From CAZNLL01 sp964573885 (GTDB lineage Bacteria; Desulfobacterota; DSM-4660; Desulfatiglandales; Desulfatiglandaceae), in the NCBI GenBank assembly GCA_964573885.1, contig CAZNLL010000061.1, positions 1 to 21,965 of the forward strand: a stretch of 21,965 nt of DNA, written 5' to 3'. This document shows, piece by piece, positions 7,494 through 14,852 of this stretch. Both the position numbers and the translations under genes were made by a program. Within the stretch, counting starts at the first letter, position 1; the number at the start of each line of letters is the position of its first letter. A model generated the notes under the pieces. It was given only the letters and a program-made list of their open reading frames with translations, did not search any database and had not been told where the DNA came from.

Positions 7494-8867
7494 ATGGCTA
7501 GAACGATTTTATTGGTGGATGATGAGACCAGTATTCTTCAGTCCGTGGAAGGGATCCTCTCAGATGAAGGGTTTGAGGTGGTCAATGCGGAGAGTGGGAC
7601 AGAGGCCCTTGAAAAGATTGGTGAAGTCATTCCTGATCTGGTCCTCCTCGACATTTGGATGCCCGGAATGGACGGGATTGAGGTCCTGATGAAGATCAAG
7701 GAGTCCTATCCCAACCTTCAGGTGATCATGATGTCGGGCCATGGAAATATCGAAACCGCCGTCAAGGCCACCAAATTGGGGGCCTACGATTTTATTGAAA
7801 AGCCCCTTTCCTTGGAAAAACTTATTCTCGCGGTGAATAACGCCCTGGGCTATTATAAGCTTGAAGAGGAAATCAACCTCCTGAAGGAAAGGGACAAGAA
7901 CAAGTATGAGATAACAGGACATAGTAAGGCCATAAGCCAGCTAAAGGAACAGATCAGGATTGTGGCCCCCACCAATGCATGGGTGCTCATCTCCGGTGAG
8001 AACGGAACCGGCAAGGAGCTGGTGGCCCATACGATCCACAGGCTCAGTCGCAGGGGCCAGACCCCTATGGTCGAGGTCAACTGTGCGGCCATCCCAGAGG
8101 AGCTCATTGAAAGTGAACTCTTTGGCCACGAAAAGGGGGCCTTTACCGGGGCCACCACCATGAGAAAGGGCAAATTCGACACAGCCCATGAGGGGACCAT
8201 TTTTTTGGATGAAATCGGGGACATGAGCCTGAAAGCCCAGTCCAAGACTTTAAGGATCTTACAGGAGCAGAAGTTTGAGAGGGTGGGGGGGACGAGAACC
8301 ATCGAGGTGGACGTGCGGGTCCTGGCCGCGACAAACAAGGATCTGGAGGCGGAGATAGAAAAAGGGACTTTCAGGGAAGATCTTTACTTCAGGCTCAATG
8401 TCATTCCCATGAGGGTCCCTCCCCTTAGAGAGCGGACGGAAGATATCCCTGAGCTGGTGGAGGAGTTTTTAAGGGAATTCTCTCTCAGCACCAATATGGA
8501 GCCGAAAAAGTTTTCTGAAGATGCCCTGGAACTTCTTAAAAGGTATGACTGGCCGGGCAATGTGCGGGAGCTCAAAAACCTGGTGGAACGGCTCCTGATC
8601 ATGACCCCCGGAGACGTGATTCAAGCAAAGGATATTCCCAAGCCTTTTAACCGTTCCTTGGATGTCAAGGAGGACCTGGAATCCGCCCTTATGCTGGATT
8701 CTCTCAAGGAGGCAAAGATGGAATTTGAAAAGGCCTTTATCGAGGGAAAGCTTCAGCAGTTCAATGGAAACATCTCACAGACCGCGGAATCCATCGGCAT
8801 TGAACGCAGTAATCTGCACAAGAAGATCAAGACCTACGGCCTGGACCGGCTGAGGAATCCACAATGA
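7494..8867 (+). CDS. Sigma-54-dependent response regulator, NtrX/AtoC type
   Basis: This 457-residue protein has a receiver domain (1-120; acidic D9-D10, phosphoacceptor Asp53, Lys103), a sigma-54-interacting AAA+ domain (about 140-375; Walker A GENGTGKE at 168-175, GAFTGA at 215-220, Walker B TIFLDE) and a C-terminal Fis-type helix-turn-helix (ISQTAESIGIERSNLHKKIK). The output helix and LHKKIKTYGL resemble NtrX. It would activate sigma-54 promoters after phosphorylation. No histidine kinase is in the window, so it is an orphan here. It follows lpxB by 27 bp and is probably cotranscribed, which may tie it to envelope stress, though that is inference. Its 3' end overlaps engB by 41 bp, tail to tail. 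Confidence 0.95.
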   Translation: MARTILLVDDETSILQSVEGILSDEGFEVVNAESGTEALEKIGEVIPDLVLLDIWMPGMDGIEVLMKIKESYPNLQVIMMSGHGNIETAVKATKLGAYDFIEKPLSLEKLILAVNNALGYYKLEEEINLLKERDKNKYEITGHSKAISQLKEQIRIVAPTNAWVLISGENGTGKELVAHTIHRLSRRGQTPMVEVNCAAIPEELIESELFGHEKGAFTGATTMRKGKFDTAHEGTIFLDEIGDMSLKAQSKTLRILQEQKFERVGGTRTIEVDVRVLAATNKDLEAEIEKGTFREDLYFRLNVIPMRVPPLRERTEDIPELVEEFLREFSLSTNMEPKKFSEDALELLKRYDWPGNVRELKNLVERLLIMTPGDVIQAKDIPKPFNRSLDVKEDLESALMLDSLKEAKMEFEKAFIEGKLQQFNGNISQTAESIGIERSNLHKKIKTYGLDRLRNPQ

Positions 8868-9432
8868 CCCTTTTTATCTCGGCCCATAGGGCCTCTTTCC
8901 CGTTTCCCGACTTTGCCGAAAAGAGCAGGGGCCGGGAGGTACACCATTCGGAGATATGCCGGCCAATCGTGTTCAGCCGGTTTCGCGCCTGTTGCCGGGA
9001 AATCTTGTCGGCCTTGGTGGCCACCGGTATTGCAGGAATGCCATAATGATGGAGCCAGTGAAATAATTGCCTGTCTCCCGAAGCGGGCTCTCTTCTTATA
9101 TCCAGTATGACCACAACGGCCTTAAGGGTGGATCGCCCGCGTAAATAGGCCTCCACCATGTCTTGCCATTTCTCTTTGACCTTTAGGGGCACCCTGGCGA
9201 AGCCGTAACCCGGCAAATCAACCAGATAGATGGATTGGTTTACACGGAAGAAATTAATGGACTGGGTCCTTCCGGGCCTCGAGCTTGTCCTGGCCAGGCC
9301 CTTTCGATTGACCAGGGTGTTTATAAGAGAGGATTTTCCAACATTTGATCTGCCGGCAAAGGCAATGTCGGGCCTGTCCGGAGGAGGATACTGGTGCTCT
9401 TTAAAGGCACTTATGACAAAGGAGGCGTCCAT
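8827..9432 (-). CDS. engB: Ribosome biogenesis GTPase EngB (YsxC/YihA)
   Basis: EngB is an essential small GTPase that helps late assembly of the large ribosomal subunit. The 201-residue product shows all G motifs: G1 GRSNVGKSS at 27-35, the switch I region with GRTQSINFF, G3 DLPGYG at 72-77, G4 TKAD at 139-142 and G5 SAKSG at 172-176. ATG at 9432 gives the normal N-terminus, but no good ribosome binding site precedes it. It is the last gene of the - strand run that starts upstream with mutY or the his genes. Its last 41 bases overlap the coding end of the convergent response regulator. Confidence 0.95.
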   Translation of the reverse strand: MDASFVISAFKEHQYPPPDRPDIAFAGRSNVGKSSLINTLVNRKGLARTSSRPGRTQSINFFRVNQSIYLVDLPGYGFARVPLKVKEKWQDMVEAYLRGRSTLKAVVVILDIRREPASGDRQLFHWLHHYGIPAIPVATKADKISRQQARNRLNTIGRHISEWCTSRPLLFSAKSGNGKEALWAEIKRVIVDSSAGPGRRS

Positions 9433-9481
9433 TCAGAGGCTGCTTAACAATCAGACTGTTCTTAGAGAATAAGGGGTGGTG

Positions 9482-9502
9482 GGGTCTTGGAGACCCTTTT
9501 TT
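9482..9502 (+). terminator. Rho-independent terminator on the + strand
   Basis: GGGTCT-TGG-AGACCC is a perfect 6-bp GC-rich stem with a three-base loop, directly followed by six T on the + strand. On the - strand no T-run follows. It therefore stops rightward transcription, although the nearest + strand gene ends at 8867 and the genes around it (engB and the aminotransferase) are on the - strand. Confidence 0.8.
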
Positions 9503-9510
9503 GCGGCCGG

Positions 9511-9529
9511 CCTTAGGCGGCCGCTAAGG
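9511..9529. repeat. GC-rich inverted repeat after the aminotransferase gene
   Basis: CCTTAG-GCGGCCG-CTAAGG is a perfect 6-bp inverted repeat just past the stop of the - strand aminotransferase. No T-run follows on either strand. It could be a rho-dependent or mRNA 3'-end structure for the his-aminotransferase transcript, or a second arm beside the terminator at 9482. Confidence 0.4.
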
Positions 9530-9532
9530 GCC

Positions 9533-10678
9533 TTATCTCTTGTCCAAAAAGGCGCCGAGCCTGCGTAATCCCTCCTGGATATTTTCAAGGGAATTGGCAT
9601 AAGAGAACCTGAGATAGCCCTCTGCGTTGTCTCCGAAGTCAATACCCGGGCTCACGCCCACCCCGGCCTTTTCCAGGATTTCAAAGGCCAACTCATAGGA
9701 ACTGCTTTGGATATGCCTGGCGTTCACGAGCATATAAAACGCTCCGGCTGGTTCCACGGTCAGGCCCAGGCCGAGTTCCCTCACCCTCTTGACCATGTAT
9801 TGCCGTCGCTGGTTATAGATACTTCTCATGTATTCCACGTCCGCCTGGGCCTCTTTCAGCGCGGCCAGACCGGCCCACTGGGAAATACTCCCCGCTGAAA
9901 TGAAGAAATTTTGCTGCACTTTTTGCAGGGGCCGGATGAAATCAGGAGGGGCGATGATATAGCCCAGGCGCCATCCGGTCATGGCGTAGGCCTTGGAAAA
10001 ACCGTTTAATACAAAGGCGTTTTCTGTAAATTCCAGTATGGAATGCTCCTCGGCACCATATACCAGGCCGTGATAGATTTCGTCTGAAATGACCGGCAGA
10101 CCCAGCCGGGCTATGTTTTCCATGCGTTCCCGGGAGAGCAGATTCCCGGTGGGATTGGAAGGGGAATTAATGAGCAAGGCCTTGGTCCTGGTGCCGATTT
10201 TTTCCCGGAGTTGGTCGGGCCTGAGCTGGAATCCGTCCTCTTCATAGACCTCAGCGAAAACAGGCTCAGCGCCCAGGAACCGGGCAAAATTGGGGTAACA
10301 GGGGTAGTGGGGATCGGACATGAGGATCTCATCTCCCGCCTCCAGGAGGGACGAGAAGATCATAAACAGGGCCGGAGATGTCCCTGATGTGACCACCACC
10401 TGTGACGGCTCCACATGAACGCCGTATTTGTCCTGGTAATGTTGGCAAATGGTTTCCCTGAGTTCCAGGATCCCCAGGCTGTGCGTATAATGGGTTTCAG
10501 CCCTCTTAAGGGCGTCTATACCGGCCTTGCATATACACTCGGGGGTCGGGAAATCCGGCTCGCCGATTTCCAGGTGGATGATGTGGCGGCCTTGTCTTTC
10601 CAATTCGTGGGCCCGTTCCAGGACATCCATCACGATAAAGGAAGGAATTTCCCGGGCCCTCGTGCTGACCGCAGCCAT
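9533..10678 (-). CDS. Class I/II PLP-dependent aminotransferase (AspC-like)
   Basis: Fold-type I aminotransferase of 381 residues. Substrate-end motif EIGEPDFPTP near the N-terminus, SNPTG at about 174-178, the SDEIYHG segment with the PLP-contacting Asp199 and Tyr202, and the Schiff-base Lys229 in LNGFSKAYAMTGWRLGY are all present; the C-terminal LRFSYA gives the arginine that binds the substrate carboxylate. Donor and acceptor cannot be told from sequence. Location directly after hisG-hisI could suggest histidinol-phosphate transamination, but the sequence reads more like the aspartate/aromatic group. ATG 10678 (AGAGAG upstream, conserved N-terminus) is preferred to TTG 10714, which lies only one base past the hisG stop. 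Confidence 0.92.
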   Translation of the reverse strand: MAAVSTRAREIPSFIVMDVLERAHELERQGRHIIHLEIGEPDFPTPECICKAGIDALKRAETHYTHSLGILELRETICQHYQDKYGVHVEPSQVVVTSGTSPALFMIFSSLLEAGDEILMSDPHYPCYPNFARFLGAEPVFAEVYEEDGFQLRPDQLREKIGTRTKALLINSPSNPTGNLLSRERMENIARLGLPVISDEIYHGLVYGAEEHSILEFTENAFVLNGFSKAYAMTGWRLGYIIAPPDFIRPLQKVQQNFFISAGSISQWAGLAALKEAQADVEYMRSIYNQRRQYMVKRVRELGLGLTVEPAGAFYMLVNARHIQSSSYELAFEILEKAGVGVSPGIDFGDNAEGYLRFSYANSLENIQEGLRRLGAFLDKR

Positions 10679-10715
10679 AGAACTCTCTCTTCCCTTAAGG
10701 TTCCGGCCTTTCAAC

Positions 10716-11588
10716 TCATATCACCTTATTGAGGGGATATTCTATGATCCCCTCCGCCCCTGCCTCAATGAGCTCGGGGATCAAATCCCTGACCACCTTT
10801 TTGTCCACGACCGTTTCGATGGAGACCCACTTGGAATTGTGAAGCCCAGCCACGGTGGGCGCATTCAGGCTCGGCAGGATACTGATGACCTGTTCAATAT
10901 TGGCGGAGGGCACATTCATTTTAAGGCCGACCATGTTTTCGGCCTTCAGGGCCCCTTTCAGGAGCAGCAGGATCTGGTCTACCTTCGAACGTTTCCAGGG
11001 ATCCGTGAGCGCCTCTCGATTGGCGATCAACTGGGTGTTGGTTTTCATGAGTTCGTGGATGCTTTTGAGACCGTGGGCCCGAATGGTGCTTCCTGTTTCC
11101 GTGACTTCCACGATGGCATCCGCCAGCCCGGAAACCACCTTTGCCTCTGTGGCCCCCCAGGAGAATTCCACCTCTACATCAATGTCCCTTTCCCTGAAGA
11201 ACCGCCTGGTGAAGTTCACCAGTTCCGTGGCTATCTTCTTGCCCCTCAGGTCCTCGAGGGTCTTGATTCGGGAATCGGAGGGCACGGCCACAACCCACCT
11301 GGCCGGGTTCTGGCTTACTTTGGAATAGACCAGGTCGTCCACCACCTCCACATCGGATTCGTTTTCCTCAGTCCAGTCCCTGCCGGTGAGCCCGGCGTCC
11401 AGGGTGCCCTTTTCCACATACCACGACATCTCCTGGGCGCGGCAGAGGGCGCACTCCATGGTGTCATCATCGATTTCAGGGAAGTAACTGCGGCCGTTGA
11501 CATTGATCTTCCACCCGGATTTCTCAAAGAGGCGAATGGTTGCTTCTTGGAGGCTCCCTTTGGGTATGCCGAACTTGAGCTTTTTCAT
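10716..11588 (-). CDS. hisG: ATP phosphoribosyltransferase HisG, long form
   Basis: HisG catalyses the first, feedback-controlled step of histidine synthesis, joining ATP and PRPP. At 290 residues it is the long form, with the type II periplasmic-binding-like catalytic domains (LKFGIPKGSLQEAT at the start; DAGLTGRDW; ATELVNFTRRFF; EVTETGSTIRAHGL, the PRPP-binding loop) and a C-terminal regulatory domain (about 215-290, NVPSANIEQVISILPSLNAPTV) that binds histidine. Long HisG does not need HisZ, and none is present. Its ATG overlaps the stop of hisI by 4 bases, so the two are translationally coupled. Confidence 0.96.
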   Translation of the reverse strand: MKKLKFGIPKGSLQEATIRLFEKSGWKINVNGRSYFPEIDDDTMECALCRAQEMSWYVEKGTLDAGLTGRDWTEENESDVEVVDDLVYSKVSQNPARWVVAVPSDSRIKTLEDLRGKKIATELVNFTRRFFRERDIDVEVEFSWGATEAKVVSGLADAIVEVTETGSTIRAHGLKSIHELMKTNTQLIANREALTDPWKRSKVDQILLLLKGALKAENMVGLKMNVPSANIEQVISILPSLNAPTVAGLHNSKWVSIETVVDKKVVRDLIPELIEAGAEGIIEYPLNKVI

Positions 11589-11965
11589 TTCCCGTACACC
11601 TTTTCAGGATCGAAAAGTTTTTTACCCACAATGGTCACTTGGCCGTTGGAGGCCACTTTTTTATGAAAGCAGGAGTCATAACCGAGATGGCAGGCTGCCC
11701 CCCCCACCTGTTCCACCTTCAAAAGGAGGGTGTCATTATCACAGTCAGCATAGATTTCCTTGACCCGCTGCACATTTCCCGAGGTCCCGCCCTTGTGCCA
11801 GAGCTCCTGCCGTGACCGGCTCCAGTAGTGGGCCTCCCCTGTTTCAAGGGTCTTATGCCAGGAGAGTTCGTTCATATAAGCCAGCATCAAAACCTTCCCA
11901 GACTCATATTCCTGGACAATGGCGGGTAACAAGCCGTTACCTTTGGAGAAATCAAGCATAATCAT
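11585..11965 (-). CDS. hisI: Phosphoribosyl-AMP cyclohydrolase HisI
   Basis: HisI opens the adenine ring of phosphoribosyl-AMP, the third step of histidine synthesis. The 126-residue product is the stand-alone cyclohydrolase without the HisE pyrophosphatase domain. Family motifs: VLMLAYMN, GEAHYWSRSRQELWHKG(G)TSGN, the metal-binding DCDNDT and the cysteine pair in AACHLGYDSCF. ATG 11965 (GGA about 10 bases upstream) and ATG 11959 are both possible. It is first in a probable transcript with hisG and the aminotransferase; a TATAAT lies about 31 bases upstream. Confidence 0.95.
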   Translation of the reverse strand: MIMLDFSKGNGLLPAIVQEYESGKVLMLAYMNELSWHKTLETGEAHYWSRSRQELWHKGGTSGNVQRVKEIYADCDNDTLLLKVEQVGGAACHLGYDSCFHKKVASNGQVTIVGKKLFDPEKVYGK

Positions 11966-11995
11966 GTGGGTCTATCCTTTCAAAAAATAAATCTT

Positions 11996-12001
11996 ATTAT
12001 A
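11996..12001 (-). promoter_or_regulatory. Candidate -10 box upstream of hisI
   Basis: A perfect TATAAT on the - strand lies in an AT-rich stretch of the 74-bp gap between rlmN and hisI, about 31 bases before the hisI ATG. No good -35 hexamer is seen 16-18 bases further up, so it would need an activator or is chance in AT-rich DNA. It would let the his genes be transcribed apart from rlmN. Confidence 0.35.
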
Positions 12002-12039
12002 TAACACAATTCTCCGAGATTTCCCAGCGCTTCCTTATA

Positions 12040-13104
12040 TCAATCCAAGGGGTGTCGATGCACCCCTTCCCTGACAAGGCCCTGGCGGGAACCGCTCAAT
12101 TGGCCGCATGCGGCCTCAATATCCGCACCTTTACTTTTTCGAATAATGGCCGTGAAGTGCCGATGGAGGAGGATTTCTTGGAATCGAAAGATCCTCTCCG
12201 CGGTTGGGGGTGAGAATTCCCCCCCTGGAGAGGGGTTCAGGGGGATGAGGTTGATCTTGGCCTTTTGGTGTGACAAAAGACGGGCCAGTTTCAGTGCATC
12301 TTGATCCCGGTCATTGACGTCGCCAATAAGGACGTATTCAAAGGTGACCCTGCGTCTGTTCGGCAATGGGAAGACCCTGCAGGCCTCAAGGAGCTCTTTT
12401 AATGGGTATTTACGGTTAACCGGCATGAGAAAATCTCGGATAGGATCGTCAGGGGCATTCAGGGACACGGCCAGGTTAACGGTGACATCCTTGCCCATCC
12501 TCATCATTTCTGGAACAAGCCCGCACGTGGAAAGGGTGACCTTACGATGGGAGAAGTTCAGGCCCTCCTGGCCCGTTATGTTCTTTAAGGCCTTTATGAC
12601 CGCCTCATAATTGGCAAGGGGCTCACCCATTCCCATGAAGACGATATTGGTCAGGGCTTCAGGGTTGTCCAGGGAACGCTTGACTTCGATCACCTGGTCG
12701 ACAATCTCCGAAGGCGCCAAATTCCTTTTAAATCCCTGCTTCGCGGTGAGACAAAAGCGGCAGCCCATGGCACATCCCGCCTGTGAAGAGATGCACAGGG
12801 TCAGGTGGTCCCGTTCGGGAATGAGTACCGATTCAATCATGGGCCCGTCGTGTAACTGGAAAAGGAATTTTCGTGTCCCGTCCTCTGAGTGGAGCACCTC
12901 GATTTGATGTAAGCTCTTGATTCGTGCCTTTTTTTCGAGAACGGTCCGTAGCGGCTTTGGCAGATTGGTCATTTCTTCAAAGGAGGCGGCCAGCTTTTTA
13001 AAGACCCAGTGCCTTATCTGTCGCCCCCTGTAAGGTTCAAGCCCCAGGTCTTCGGCCCAGTGCTCTGTTTGCCCCATATCCAGACCCGAAAGGTTAATCT
13101 TCAT
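12040..13104 (-). CDS. rlmN: Dual-specificity 23S rRNA (A2503)/tRNA (A37) C2-methyltransferase RlmN
   Basis: RlmN is a radical-SAM enzyme that methylates C2 of A2503 in 23S rRNA and A37 in some tRNAs. Read from ATG 13104 (AGAGG 5 bases upstream) it is 354 residues, a normal size. The cluster motif CAMGCRFC gives Cys111, Cys115 and Cys118, and the methyl-carrying cysteine is Cys333 in EAACGQL. GMGEPLANY, STCGLVP and NLIPLNP are further family motifs. The longer reading from 13182 only runs into the upstream gene. It overlaps the thymidylate-synthase-like gene by 11 bp and was probably translated from the same message. Confidence 0.96.
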   Translation of the reverse strand: MKINLSGLDMGQTEHWAEDLGLEPYRGRQIRHWVFKKLAASFEEMTNLPKPLRTVLEKKARIKSLHQIEVLHSEDGTRKFLFQLHDGPMIESVLIPERDHLTLCISSQAGCAMGCRFCLTAKQGFKRNLAPSEIVDQVIEVKRSLDNPEALTNIVFMGMGEPLANYEAVIKALKNITGQEGLNFSHRKVTLSTCGLVPEMMRMGKDVTVNLAVSLNAPDDPIRDFLMPVNRKYPLKELLEACRVFPLPNRRRVTFEYVLIGDVNDRDQDALKLARLLSHQKAKINLIPLNPSPGGEFSPPTAERIFRFQEILLHRHFTAIIRKSKGADIEAACGQLSGSRQGLVREGVHRHPLD

Positions 13105-13789
13105 TTCGGCCTCTGCCCTTTGAAAGAGCCGCTGGATTGGGGCACATGGTGCGCAGCTTGGCCAGTTCCCAGACGTAGTCATAGAGGTGGAGCCCCTTAC
13201 TGGAGGCGATCATTTCACCGTCCTCCACGCCGATGCCGGATGCCATATATTCCTTCAAAAGCTGAATGGCTCCCAGGTTGGCGGGAAAGCCGTTCCACAG
13301 ATCCCAGGATCGGAAATAGATCATAAAATGGAGCCGGCCATCCTGTATCCGGGTGTCAATGCCCCTGAGGCACGGAGGATCCCGGAGGTAGATGGCACGA
13401 GGATCACCTACGGTCATATAGGCCTGGTTGGTCCCGAATCCGTCCTCTCTGTAAATGCGAATTACCTCACCGATTTGTGCTTCAAGGTATTGACCATAGG
13501 TATAGTCCTCACCGGGCTTTTTGGCCTCGGTCATGAGGTAGGGAAGGTATTCATCCAAATACCCATCAATGACGGGATTGGGGATGCCCAGGGAGGGAGG
13601 AATATCTGGCAAAAGAGGGCGAACACCCGGGTATTTGATGTGGATGGTCACATAATCAAATTCGAGCCGCCTCTGCCCTTCATAACTCCCCCGGTCTATC
13701 ACGTACTCCCTTCCGGTCTCAAGAAGCCTGTAGATGCATTGAAACCATGCATCAGGCAGATCCCGTGCTTCAATAAATTCTAGGTCCAT
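13094..13789 (-). CDS. Archaeal-type thymidylate-synthase-like protein
   Basis: The 231-residue product resembles the short thymidylate synthases of methanogens rather than bacterial ThyA. Key ThyA positions keep their spacing: Cys140 in PPCLRG, then 20 residues on Arg160 in FRSWD, Asp163, Gly167 and Asn171 in GFPAN, and finally His201-Leu-Tyr203 (E. coli Cys146, Arg166, Asp169, Gly173, Asn177, His207, Tyr209). The asparagine argues for a uracil rather than cytosine substrate. The arginine pair that reaches across the dimer 19-20 residues before the cysteine is not seen. Real activity and folate or pterin donor are open. ATG 13789 has AAGGAGA upstream. It lies first in a pair with rlmN. Confidence 0.82.
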   Translation of the reverse strand: MDLEFIEARDLPDAWFQCIYRLLETGREYVIDRGSYEGQRRLEFDYVTIHIKYPGVRPLLPDIPPSLGIPNPVIDGYLDEYLPYLMTEAKKPGEDYTYGQYLEAQIGEVIRIYREDGFGTNQAYMTVGDPRAIYLRDPPCLRGIDTRIQDGRLHFMIYFRSWDLWNGFPANLGAIQLLKEYMASGIGVEDGEMIASSKGLHLYDYVWELAKLRTMCPNPAALSKGRGRNED

Positions 13790-13850
13790 GGATCCTTCTC
13801 TCCTTAGGGCGCCTCCTCGCCGGTCAATACAAAAGGTAAAGCCATGCGCC

Positions 13851-14759
13851 TCATAGGGCGATTTTTTCCAGAAGATCGGCGATATATTCTCCTTTATTCA
13901 GATCTGAGAGCCATTCCTCGGGAAGGCTTCCCATGCCCAGATACGCCCCCAGCACCATGCCCACCGCCATTCCCCTGGCCGCGCTGTCTCCTCCTGCCAT
14001 GACAGACTGGACCAGGGCCTCTCTCAGGTCCCTTTCATACTTGGCGATGAGGTGAACCACGCCGGGAAGGGCATCAGGGGTGTGGCAGGTCTGGCCGAAC
14101 CGGGCAATGGCGGCCACGCTTTCCCCTTCCTTTGACTGGAGTCCTTTTTCTACCCAGCCCATGAGGGGCGTATTTGGGTAGTCCTGTTGTGAGATCTCCT
14201 CCAGGGCCTTGACGGGGGAGGCTCCATCCAAGACGCGGTAAAGGACCCCGGCAAAGAACTCCGCACTATCCACGGTCAGGGGATCCCCGTGGGTCATACG
14301 GGTCTGGGCCTTGGCCGCCTCCACCATGGTGTCGGGCTCCTTGTAAAATCGATACACAAGGGGGAAGGCCCTGGCTGCCCCGGCCAGATCGTTTGAAGGA
14401 GATCCCGCCTCCTTTGCCCCTTTCCCCGAGGCATAGCTGGAGAGGGTTAGACGGGTCGCCTCGTCCATATACCCCGTATAGCCGTCGAACAGGGCCCGCC
14501 ACCGGCTGGAGAAATCCTCCAGATCAAAAGTCCCTTTTTCCGCAATGGATTCCAAGAGGACCAGGGCCTGGTCCCCGTAATGGGTGAAATCCCCTTTTTC
14601 TTTGGTGGCATGGAATGATCCCGACCCTGGCTTTAAGAGGCGATCCACCCTTCCGAAGCGTTTTCTGATCTGTTCAGTATCATATATCCAGTGTGCACCC
14701 AGGGCCAGGGAGTCCGCCACAAAAGCGGCAAAAACCATGGCTTTTCCGTGATCGCTCAT
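13851..14759 (-). CDS. ADP-ribosylglycohydrolase (DraG/crystallin J1-like) family protein
   Basis: A 302-residue all-helical protein of the family that removes ADP-ribose from proteins or small molecules. It starts with FAAFVADSLALGAHW, a version of the GDALG motif, and ends with GGDSAARGMAVGMVLGAYLG at 256-275, the place of the usual GGDTDT metal motif. The central metal motif TDDT is replaced by THYGDQ at 59-64. With these changes the two-magnesium site of classical enzymes is probably altered, as in crystallin J1 and selenoprotein J members, so activity is uncertain. ATG 14759 has a strong GAGGAGG site. It stands 61 bp before the thymidylate-synthase-like gene and may be cotranscribed. Confidence 0.85.
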   Translation of the reverse strand: MSDHGKAMVFAAFVADSLALGAHWIYDTEQIRKRFGRVDRLLKPGSGSFHATKEKGDFTHYGDQALVLLESIAEKGTFDLEDFSSRWRALFDGYTGYMDEATRLTLSSYASGKGAKEAGSPSNDLAGAARAFPLVYRFYKEPDTMVEAAKAQTRMTHGDPLTVDSAEFFAGVLYRVLDGASPVKALEEISQQDYPNTPLMGWVEKGLQSKEGESVAAIARFGQTCHTPDALPGVVHLIAKYERDLREALVQSVMAGGDSAARGMAVGMVLGAYLGMGSLPEEWLSDLNKGEYIADLLEKIAL

Positions 14760-14840
14760 AGGATCCTCCTCAAGGCGGTTTTATGGTCATGTTCAGGCAT
14801 CCCGGTAGGCGCCCTTCTTCCTCGCTTAAGTTAACAAGGG

Positions 14841-14852
14841 CCCTTTAAAGGG
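14841..14852. repeat. 12-bp perfect palindrome at the mutY stop
   Basis: CCCTTTAAAGGG directly adjoins the mutY stop codon on the - strand. As RNA it could form only a short stem, and no T-run follows, so a terminator role is doubtful. It may be chance. Confidence 0.35.

Noticed and set aside
10527..11666. 379-codon + strand ORF antisense to hisG and the aminotransferase
   Set aside because: It lies wholly opposite two clear genes, its protein has no recognisable pattern, and it reflects codon bias of the genes on the other strand.
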